A stretch of DNA of 5,005 bases. Origin: an uncultured Porphyromonadaceae bacterium. GTDB taxonomy: Bacteria; Bacteroidota; Bacteroidia; Bacteroidales; Muribaculaceae. A program made the position numbers and the translations under genes. The DNA lies in NCBI GenBank assembly GCA_947177605.1, contig CAMWUX010000109.1, positions 1-5,005 of the forward strand, given 5' to 3'. The first letter of the stretch is position 1; every line of letters begins with the position of its first letter. The notes beneath the pieces are model-generated. The model had not been told where the DNA came from. It saw nothing but the letters and a program-made list of their open reading frames with translations, and ran no database searches. Positions 1 through 5,005 of the stretch are shown one piece after another.

Positions 1-98
1 CTATTATAGCACGCCTCGACGGCGAACGTCTCACTCGCGACCGCGAAAAATTCGCCCCGTGGCGCGACGCCGACACCTTTGAGCTCACCGACTTATAA
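1..98 (+). CDS. C-terminal end of an unidentified protein (5' end outside window)
   Basis: One open frame runs from the window edge (first full codon at base 3) to a TAA stop at 96-98 and gives 31 residues. They are charged and polar, with DGERLTRDREKF followed by a tail ending ELTDL. The codons are strongly C- or G-ending (CTC, GAC, CGC, GCC, ACC), as in the peptidase gene at the right end of the window, which supports real coding. The fragment is too short to assign a family and no function is proposed. It is convergent with coaE and overlaps it by 6 bp, so there is no room for a conventional terminator between the two genes. That it is coding is fairly likely; its identity is unknown. Confidence 0.6.
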   Translation, partial: IIARLDGERLTRDREKFAPWRDADTFELTDL

Positions 99-680
99 TT
101 TCCGTAATAGCCCCTCTATCTGAGGAAGCAAAGCCCAGGAGCCATCGTTGACAATCTCCCGGACACACGTGTGCACATCCTCCGCTTCAGGTTGATATCG
201 TTGAGCCTCGATGCGCTCCAAGACTTGCGCTTCCGACAATCCGTTGCGTTGCTTCACACGACGCACTCTGATCGCTTCCGGCGCCACCACTTCCCAGACC
301 TCATCTACCAAACGATGCAGACCGCTCTGATAAAGTATGGCCGTCTCAACAAACGCCACACCCTGCTGCTCACGCTGCCAGCAATCGAGATCTGTCAGTA
401 CACAGCCGTGTACGGCGCGATTCAGTATCTCAAGCTTGGCCGCATCGCCGAACACAGCGGCCGCCAAAGCAGACCGATCAATCCGACCGTGGCAGTCTAT
501 AGCTTCGGCACAAATTTCTTCAGCAATTGTACGTCGGATTCCATCCGAAGTATCCATTAGTTGCTTGGCACGCGTATCACAATCATACACGGGATATCCC
601 ATACAGCGCAATATCCGGCATACTACTGACTTACCGCTACCGATACCGCCACACACTGCTATCAGACGATCCGCAGCCAT
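93..680 (-). CDS. coaE: Dephospho-CoA kinase CoaE
   Basis: Predicted to phosphorylate the 3'-OH of the dephospho-CoA ribose with ATP, the final step of coenzyme A synthesis, in the cytoplasm. The 195 residues fit the usual length of about 200. A Walker A P-loop GGIGSGKS lies at residues 11-18. The substrate-site acidic motif DCD is at 33-35 (the family usually has DAD). The segment GRIDRSAL at 65-72 matches the family's G-R-[IL]-D-R-x-x-L pattern. The LID-type stretch with QRNG, SEAQ and RIEAQ spans about 141-160, and a late IVNDGS at 176-181 matches the C-terminal family motif. The ATG at 680-678 shares base 680 with the ybbR stop (TGATG), which fixes the start and suggests translational coupling; no Shine-Dalgarno is visible. 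It is the last gene of the cluster, and its TAA lies inside the end of the convergent gene. Confidence 0.95.
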   Translation of the reverse strand: MAADRLIAVCGGIGSGKSVVCRILRCMGYPVYDCDTRAKQLMDTSDGIRRTIAEEICAEAIDCHGRIDRSALAAAVFGDAAKLEILNRAVHGCVLTDLDCWQREQQGVAFVETAILYQSGLHRLVDEVWEVVAPEAIRVRRVKQRNGLSEAQVLERIEAQRYQPEAEDVHTCVREIVNDGSWALLPQIEGLLRKL

Positions 681-1666
681 CAGTGTTCTATTACATATTC
701 CACACTGTCAGGACTAAGGCTCACCACTTTAAGCCCTTCGGGAATATCCGAGAGGCTCACGTGAGCCCTTGCGGCTCCACTACGTATCTTTTTGAAATCC
801 ACGAGAGCCTTAGCCCGGAAAGGCGTAGTGCTCATACGCATCGGCACGAGATACTGCACCGACACTGCGGCCGGATAGGTAAGCACCCGCTCCCCTTCCG
901 ACACATTGGTCACAGACACAGGAATCGTGGCAGTGCGGGCAACAAGCATTTCCACCGGCACCGTCACACGCACCTTATCGGGAACGATACGCATATTCGG
1001 CAACTGCTGTATGGCCACTTCCACAACAGTAGTATCCGACACATCATCGAGCGTAAGAGTCTCCGTCTCTACATATTTCGGTTTCATACGCGGAGCATCA
1101 TGAGCCATAAAAATGGTCACGGAATCCATATCGGCTACTGCCGGTCCGGACTGAATACACTCGGGACTTGTGCTGACATTAGCCAGTACTCGGAGCGGCA
1201 CGCGGATGCCTTTACCGGTAGTGTAATGCAGATTGATCGAATCAGGCGATACCACGATGATATTCACATTCTGCCCGAATATCTCGCGTATACGGCTGTC
1301 GAGCTTCGTGCGCGATACATTGATCAGGTTGCGCGACGGAGATGAATACTGGCGGAAATCAAGGCGCATCTCCGGCACTTTCGAGAAATAATATTTCAGG
1401 AACTGTGTACCGCGACCTTTCATCACCACATTGATCGACGACGGGACATTCTCCAACACCACTACCGAGTCGGGCACATTGTCGAGCTCAACCTTAAGTT
1501 CGTAGCATCGCTCGGTCACGTCGTCCATCGCGACAAAGAGCCAGAATGCGAACGCCACCAGGAAACATAGCAGATACGACAGCAGATTGCGGCCGCGACG
1601 CGTGTGCATCTTCCGGTTGATCGACTGAGCGAGATTGCTTACAATATGGCGTCCGTGGGTACTCAT
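680..1666 (-). CDS. ybbR: YbbR-domain (CdaR-like) membrane-anchored protein
   Basis: A 328-residue protein with a basic N-terminus (residues 1-27, RRGR near 23-26), one hydrophobic membrane segment at about 28-47 ending in FWLFVAMDD, and a beta-rich exported region. The exported part shows three similar units, each closing on a Pro-Asp strand motif: SPDSINLHY (140-148), VPDKVRVTV (228-236) and SPDSVEYVI (318-326). The spacing of 88-90 residues matches consecutive YbbR domains. In Firmicutes, YbbR/CdaR regulates the c-di-AMP cyclase CdaA. No cyclase gene is present here, so the role in this organism is unknown, probably in the envelope. The ATG at 1666 leaves a typical short cytoplasmic stretch; Met20 is an alternative start. 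It lies 83 bp downstream of yajC with a strong hairpin between them, and overlaps coaE by 1 nt. Confidence 0.88.
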   Translation of the reverse strand: MSTHGRHIVSNLAQSINRKMHTRRGRNLLSYLLCFLVAFAFWLFVAMDDVTERCYELKVELDNVPDSVVVLENVPSSINVVMKGRGTQFLKYYFSKVPEMRLDFRQYSSPSRNLINVSRTKLDSRIREIFGQNVNIIVVSPDSINLHYTTGKGIRVPLRVLANVSTSPECIQSGPAVADMDSVTIFMAHDAPRMKPKYVETETLTLDDVSDTTVVEVAIQQLPNMRIVPDKVRVTVPVEMLVARTATIPVSVTNVSEGERVLTYPAAVSVQYLVPMRMSTTPFRAKALVDFKKIRSGAARAHVSLSDIPEGLKVVSLSPDSVEYVIEH

Positions 1667-1676
1667 ATATCTAAAC

Positions 1677-1714
1677 GGCTATGCGGCTCCCTGCAATCGG
1701 GCGCCGCATCAGCC
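1677..1714 (-). other. Hairpin in the yajC-ybbR gap, 10 nt upstream of the ybbR start
   Basis: On the minus strand GGCT pairs with AGCC and ATGCGGC pairs with GCCGCAT, separated by a single bulged G. Past one mismatch, CCC pairs with GGG around the loop GATTGCA. That is 14 base pairs in all, 11 of them in the outer stem. The structure is followed by GTTTAGATAT and the ybbR ATG. There is no U-run after it on the minus strand (the T-run lies before it), so it is not a standard intrinsic terminator for yajC. A role in mRNA processing, partial attenuation or control of ybbR translation is possible but only inferred. Confidence 0.6.
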
Positions 1715-1749
1715 ATAAAAAAGTTCTTGTACTTGTGTTGTATCTGTTG

Positions 1750-2088
1750 TTACTTCTGATCCTGCTGAGCCTCGGCATCGGTCTGAGCCTGCTCGGCAGA
1801 GGGATATACAGAATTTTTGTCAATCTTGATAGTGACGCCGTTGGCTACTTCAAGAAGGAAAGTGGTGTCGTTGACAGCCTTAACGCGACCGTAAATGCCG
1901 CCGGCGGTAACTACGGAGTCGCCCTTCTGCACACCTTCGCGGAACTTGCGGATCTCTTTCTGGCGCTTCGACTGCGGACGAATCATGAAGAAATAGAACA
2001 CGAGCACCAGCACTACGATAAGACCGATATTCATCAGCCCGTTCGCACCCTGCTGAGCTTCGGCTTCAAGGAGAATGAAATTCAACAT
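1750..2088 (-). CDS. yajC: Sec translocon accessory protein YajC
   Basis: Small inner-membrane protein that associates with SecDF and the SecYEG translocon in protein export. Its 112 residues are normal for the family. A short N-terminal stretch is followed by a membrane helix at about 18-36 (rich in I/V/L, ending FYFFMIRP), then the family signature MIRPQSKRQKE at 35-45. The cytoplasmic domain carries KGDSVVTAGGIYGRV (55-69), the hallmark KxGDxVxTxGGixG motif, followed by VANGVTIKID. The C-terminus after about residue 95 is a low-complexity Gln/Ala/Glu/Asp tail. The ATG at 2088 gives the expected short pre-helix segment; no Shine-Dalgarno is visible, and the leader is A/T-rich as is usual in Bacteroidetes. 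A good promoter lies directly upstream. Confidence 0.95.
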   Translation of the reverse strand: MLNFILLEAEAQQGANGLMNIGLIVVLVLVFYFFMIRPQSKRQKEIRKFREGVQKGDSVVTAGGIYGRVKAVNDTTFLLEVANGVTIKIDKNSVYPSAEQAQTDAEAQQDQK

Positions 2089-2123
2089 AGCAATTTTTCG
2101 TTATTATAGATTTATAATTTTTT

Positions 2124-2155
2124 CAAATATAGGGTATAAATTCCGTACCGCCAAA
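2124..2155 (-). promoter_or_regulatory. Bacteroidetes-type promoter for yajC-ybbR-coaE
   Basis: On the minus strand the -33 element TTTG (2155-2152) is followed by exactly 20 nt and then TATATTTG (2131-2124). This is a full match to the TAnnTTTG -7 consensus of the Bacteroidetes primary sigma factor, at a spacing within the usual 19-21. The -33 box begins immediately after the nusB stop codon. Transcription would start near 2117 and leave an A/T-rich leader of about 29 nt before the yajC ATG at 2088. The match is seen directly; activity is inferred. Confidence 0.72.
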
Positions 2156-3580
2156 TTATTTATTGAGCAAACCCTCCTTTTTAAGATGCTCGATGATCAC
2201 ATAGAGCAAGCCATTGATAAACTGGCCGCTTCGAGGAGTACTGTAGTAGTGGGCTATCTCGATATACTCGTTGATACTTACAGGCAGCGGTATAGCTGGG
2301 AAATTGAGAATCTCTGCCAGTGTGGTCACCATGATCACCACATCCATCAGAGCCAGTCGGTCAGACTCCCACGAGCGCTGATCCAGGAAGCGATCTATAT
2401 AAGAGCGGTACTGATCATAATTGTCCACGCAGAGCATAAACAGTTCATCGCCGAAAGCAGCATCTTCATCATCCTTATACTGCGGCAGAAGCAGCGGCTC
2501 ACCCTCCTGCTTGTCGGCAATACGGCGTATAGTCTTGGTCACGAACGTACCGATGATGTCGATATCGTCATTCCAATACACCGACTTTGTCTCGAGCACT
2601 TCAGCCAATTCGTCGCCGGGCAGAATGATCTTGCGGAAAATAGTGCGCCAAAATTCGCAGTCCTCCTTCAGATCAGATTCCTTGCGTTCCATATATTCGG
2701 CATATTCCTCCGACTGCTTGATCGAGTCGAGAAGTTTCGATAGCAACTGCGTATCATCGTCCCAGCTGAAAGGATGCTCCTTGAAATAATCGGCAAGTTC
2801 CTCGCTCTGGGCCAATATAGCTACGAACTTATTGTCTACGAATCGGGTATTGGGATTTAGATCCACGCTCGTAGCCAGATACTTGTTGCGGGCATTGTCG
2901 AGCCGCAATTCTTCGAGTCGCGTCAAAGCTACCGGCAGCAGAAGCAGAGCGTGATAGAGCTGATAAGCCTTGTCGAGCGAATCGGCGAGCTGACGGCGCG
3001 AGTTGATCACCGACATACTGGTCATAGCCAACTCACTCAGCGATGTCAACGCAAGATCAAGAGCTTCCTCCTCGCCGCGCAATGAATAGCCGTCGAGCTT
3101 ACGAAGTGCCGCCTTAAAGACCGGATTACGTACGATTACTGTTGAGAGTATCGCAGTCCAGAACTTTACGTCAGATTCGATATCCCGGTTGCGCGTGTGC
3201 GTATAGCTGCGATATGCCGCCGAGCGTATCACCTCCTGGTAGATATCGATTATAGTGGAATCAGTGATTATATGCGGATATTCCTCATCGCGCGCCACGG
3301 CTCCACGCAGATCATTGTCGGCGCCCATTATGCGGCTCACCTTATTATCTTTCAGAAACTTGTTGGAAGCCACTTCGCCGGGCACTCTGAGTTGGGGCAG
3401 CCCGTAACCGCCCGAAAGGCGCATGATCGTAAACAGCATATACCTGTAAGCGCGGTTCACAAACAGCTTCGCCGACGAAGCGTCGGGCTGTGGTGTGCGC
3501 AACTTGAATTCACCATTCGTAAGCAGGTAGCTGTAGAGAAGCTGCACTACCTTTATCCTTATCAATATTCGGTTTATCAT
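2156..3580 (-). CDS. nusB: Transcription antitermination factor NusB, enlarged form
   Basis: NusB binds boxA RNA with NusE (ribosomal protein S10) and supports antitermination during rRNA transcription. Helix 1 is clear at the start (INRILIRIKVVQLLYSYLL, residues 2-20), with the basic R/K pattern typical of the family. The Bacteroidetes NusB core follows from about residue 195: SLDKAYQLYH, LDNARNKYL, then DLNPNTRFVDNKF (240-252) and VYWNDD (334-339). The conserved NusB C-terminal region is at about 400-465: DRLALMDVVIM, AEILNFPAIP, INEYIEIAHYYS and SGQFINGLL. At 474 residues it is about 165-170 longer than the Bacteroides form as recalled (around 305-310). The excess sits between helix 1 and residue 195 and resembles a second copy of the region after 195. 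The ATG at 3580 directly precedes helix 1. First gene of the cluster, 67 bp upstream of yajC. Confidence 0.9.
   Translation of the reverse strand: MINRILIRIKVVQLLYSYLLTNGEFKLRTPQPDASSAKLFVNRAYRYMLFTIMRLSGGYGLPQLRVPGEVASNKFLKDNKVSRIMGADNDLRGAVARDEEYPHIITDSTIIDIYQEVIRSAAYRSYTHTRNRDIESDVKFWTAILSTVIVRNPVFKAALRKLDGYSLRGEEEALDLALTSLSELAMTSMSVINSRRQLADSLDKAYQLYHALLLLPVALTRLEELRLDNARNKYLATSVDLNPNTRFVDNKFVAILAQSEELADYFKEHPFSWDDDTQLLSKLLDSIKQSEEYAEYMERKESDLKEDCEFWRTIFRKIILPGDELAEVLETKSVYWNDDIDIIGTFVTKTIRRIADKQEGEPLLLPQYKDDEDAAFGDELFMLCVDNYDQYRSYIDRFLDQRSWESDRLALMDVVIMVTTLAEILNFPAIPLPVSINEYIEIAHYYSTPRSGQFINGLLYVIIEHLKKEGLLNK
2573..3466 (-). repeat. Ancient internal duplication within nusB (protein level)
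   Basis: Residues 39-166 (bases 3083-3466) align with residues 200-336 (bases 2573-2983). Matches include NRAYRY/DKAYQL, SNKFL/RNKYL and DNKV/DNKF. From 101-166 against 271-336 the alignment is ungapped at a constant offset of 170, with 11 identities. The strongest block is DIESDVKFW..I....I (133-149) against DLKEDCEFW..I....I (303-319), and a Tyr matches at 165/335. The first copy lacks the conserved DLNPNTRFV linker. Identity is low (about 17%), so the duplication, if real, is old and not visible as a DNA repeat. Confidence 0.55.
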
Positions 3581-3637
3581 ATCGCGGATATTAGTGTTGA
3601 GCGGTTCGACGATTTAATAGTTCACGTTTTGAGACCA

Positions 3638-3645
3638 CAAATTTA
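3638..3645 (-). promoter_or_regulatory. Candidate nusB promoter -7 element
   Basis: The minus strand reads TAAATTTG, a full match to TAnnTTTG, inside the 136-bp divergent intergenic region. No TTTG lies 19-21 nt upstream, so the -33 half is missing or degenerate. A start near 3631 would give a leader of about 50 nt to the nusB ATG. Position and -7 match support it; the absent -33 box lowers confidence. Confidence 0.45.
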
Positions 3646-3689
3646 CTCATTTATTCCCAATTTATCGTCGCTGTGAGCGAGTTTTTCAC

Positions 3690-3697
3690 TAACTTTA
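3690..3697 (+). promoter_or_regulatory. Weak candidate promoter -7 element for the M3 peptidase
   Basis: The plus strand reads TAACTTTA, which differs from TAnnTTTG in the last base only. No -33 TTTG lies at the expected spacing. A start near 3703 would give a leader of about 14 nt before the ATG at 3717. It is the best -7-like match found near the start codon, but it is weak and unproven. The remaining bases of 3581-3716 show no terminator, RNA gene or small ORF that I can support. Confidence 0.3.
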
Positions 3698-3716
3698 CGG
3701 CTCAAACCAATAGCAT

Positions 3717-5005
3717 ATGTACAAGTTTACCGTCACAATCATTTCATTTATCTTATCAATGACAGCCTCTTCTGCTTCGGCAACCAATCCGTTGCTCCAA
3801 TCGTTCGACACTCCCCACGCCACTCCACCATTCCAGCTCATCAAGGCCTCCGACTTCGAGCCGGCCATCGATTCCTGTATCGCTGAGGCCCGGCAGGAGA
3901 TCGAAGCGATATGCAACAACCGCGCCACTCCCGACTTCGACAATACCATCGTGGCTCTTGAGAAAGCCGACCGCAAGCTCAATCGCGTACTCAATATCTT
4001 CTTTCCACTCCTCTCTGCTCTGACCGACGACGAGATGATGGAAATCTCGATGCGCGTCACCCCCGTGCTTTCCGACTTCTCCACATCCGTATCGCTCAAC
4101 GAGCGCCTGTGGGAAAAGATCAAATACGTCTACGACCATCGCGACCTCTACAATCTCTCTCCCGAAGATAGCATGCTGCTAAAGCAGACCTACGACGGCT
4201 TCGCTCGCGGAGGCGCACTCCTTCAGGGCGACGACCGCGAGACCTATCGCAAGCTGTCGGCCGAACTGTCTGAGCTCACCACCCTCTTCGACCAGAACAT
4301 CATCCGCGAGCTCAACACCTACGAGATCTGGCTTACAGCCGACGATCTTGCCGGCCTGCCCGAAGGCGTAGTCGAAGCAGCCGCACAGGCCGCTGCCGAG
4401 AAAGGCCGCGAAGGCGAATACCTCTTCACTCTCGCCCAGCCCACCTACATGGCCTTTCTCAAATACTCCGACCGTCCCGATCTGCGCGAGCGCATGTATC
4501 GCCTCTACTCCGGCCGCAACACCTCCGGAGAGTTCTCCAACGTAGAGATCCTTAAACAGATCGCCGCCAAGCGTCAGGAACTCGCCAAGCTGCTCGGCTA
4601 TCCTACCTACGCCGACTTCTCGCTCGTCAACACTATGGCCGAGAATCCTGCCGCCGTCAATAAGCTCCTCAACGATCTGCGCGAGGCTTACCGCCCCGCC
4701 CTTGACAAGGAGCTCGCCGAACTCACCGCATTCGCTACCCAACTCGAAGGTAAACCCGTAGTGATCTGCCCCTGGAATTACAGCTACTATTCCAACAAAC
4801 TCCGTCAGGCCCGCTACGACTTCGACGAAGAAGCCCTCCGCCCATACTTCGAACTCGACAATGTGATATCCGGTGTATTTGGTCTCGCCACCAAACTCTA
4901 CGGACTCCAATTCCGTCAGCGCACCGACATACCCGTCTATCACCCCGACGTGAAAGCCTTCGAAGTCACCGACGCCGATGGTAAATATATAGGTGTGCTC
5001 TATAC
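3717..5005 (+). CDS. Exported M3-family metallopeptidase, Dcp/oligopeptidase A type (3' end outside window)
   Basis: The first 429 residues are present, with no stop before the window edge. Residues 1-22 look like a Sec signal peptide: Lys3, a hydrophobic stretch TIISFILSM, and an ASA site before T23. There is no lipobox Cys, so a soluble periplasmic enzyme is expected. The mature part opens NPLLQSFDTPHATPPFQLIK and continues with DFEPAI, FDNTIVALEKADRKLNRV and ERMYRLYSGR, the helical N-terminal region of M3 peptidases such as dipeptidyl carboxypeptidase Dcp. Such enzymes are zinc-dependent and degrade short peptides. The family is usually about 680-700 residues with HExxH in the last third, so the catalytic site would lie beyond the window and cannot be confirmed. 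Codons are strongly C-ending (CTC, ATC, GCC, GAC), unlike nusB. It is divergent from nusB, 136 bp away. Confidence 0.9.
   Translation, partial: MYKFTVTIISFILSMTASSASATNPLLQSFDTPHATPPFQLIKASDFEPAIDSCIAEARQEIEAICNNRATPDFDNTIVALEKADRKLNRVLNIFFPLLSALTDDEMMEISMRVTPVLSDFSTSVSLNERLWEKIKYVYDHRDLYNLSPEDSMLLKQTYDGFARGGALLQGDDRETYRKLSAELSELTTLFDQNIIRELNTYEIWLTADDLAGLPEGVVEAAAQAAAEKGREGEYLFTLAQPTYMAFLKYSDRPDLRERMYRLYSGRNTSGEFSNVEILKQIAAKRQELAKLLGYPTYADFSLVNTMAENPAAVNKLLNDLREAYRPALDKELAELTAFATQLEGKPVVICPWNYSYYSNKLRQARYDFDEEALRPYFELDNVISGVFGLATKLYGLQFRQRTDIPVYHPDVKAFEVTDADGKYIGVLY

Noticed and set aside
527..1345. Plus-strand frame of 272 codons rich in His and Arg
   Set aside because: Antisense shadow of ybbR and coaE; the composition is His/Arg/Tyr-heavy with no domain, and the minus-strand genes are recognised families.
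1677..1721. Intrinsic terminator reading for the yajC-ybbR hairpin
   Set aside because: On the minus strand the T-run precedes the stem, and on the plus strand the stem is followed by an A-run. Neither orientation gives a stem followed by a U-tract.
1681..2109. Plus-strand frame of 142 codons with a hydrophobic start
   Set aside because: It is the complement of yajC plus the hairpin. The hydrophobic part comes from antisense reading of the yajC low-complexity tail and the gap, while yajC itself has clear family motifs.
2075..2789. Plus-strand frames across the 3' half of nusB
   Set aside because: Antisense to conserved NusB motifs, with no recognisable domain of their own.
2924..2931. TAGCTTTG -7-like match on the minus strand inside nusB
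   Set aside because: It matches TAnnTTTG by sequence but has no -33 TTTG at 19-21 nt and lies deep inside a coding region, so a chance match is likely.
3695..4139. Two overlapping minus-strand frames near the start of the peptidase
   Set aside because: They overlap each other and the peptidase coding sequence, resemble no family, and start inside the coding strand of a better-supported gene.
4179..4943. Long open frame of 254 codons on the minus strand
   Set aside because: It lies entirely antisense to the M3 peptidase, whose protein clearly matches a known family. The translation is a Gly/Val/Glu-rich antisense shadow produced by the C-ending codon bias.
1..5005. Novel defence system, mobile element, CRISPR array or RNA gene
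   Set aside because: No direct repeats, terminal inverted repeats, integrase/transposase motifs, tRNA-like folds or clustered small genes were seen. The content is conserved housekeeping genes plus one peptidase.

Overview
The window looks like a chromosomal piece from the order Bacteroidales, possibly a Muribaculaceae-like gut bacterium. The clues are a long NusB with the Bacteroidetes-type N-terminal extension, the gene order nusB-yajC-ybbR-coaE, start codons without Shine-Dalgarno sequences, and promoter elements of the Bacteroidetes form TTTG-N19/21-TAnnTTTG. The family-level placement is inferred from general resemblance and is not proven.

Layout from left to right. Bases 1-98 hold the last 31 codons of an unidentified plus-strand gene. 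It runs tail-to-tail into coaE, and the two share a 6-bp palindrome that supplies the last Leu codon and the stop of both. A minus-strand cluster follows, transcribed from right to left: nusB (2156-3580, antitermination factor with an unusual extra block), yajC (1750-2088, Sec translocon accessory membrane protein), a YbbR-domain membrane-anchored protein (680-1666) and coaE (93-680, last step of CoA synthesis). A near-perfect Bacteroidetes promoter lies in the nusB-yajC gap, so yajC-ybbR-coaE can probably be transcribed separately from nusB. A strong hairpin lies in the yajC-ybbR gap, and ybbR and coaE are joined by a TGATG overlap. A 136-bp divergent intergenic region (3581-3716) separates nusB from a plus-strand, signal-peptide-bearing M3-family metallopeptidase (Dcp/oligopeptidase A type), which leaves the window before its zinc motif.

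The cluster genes are housekeeping: transcription/rRNA synthesis (NusB), protein export (YajC), envelope (YbbR) and cofactor synthesis (CoaE). No mobile element, CRISPR array, RNA gene or defence system was seen. The most interesting observation is that this NusB is about 165-170 residues longer than the roughly 300-residue Bacteroides type. The extra block looks like a divergent second copy of the protein's own helical N-terminal region.
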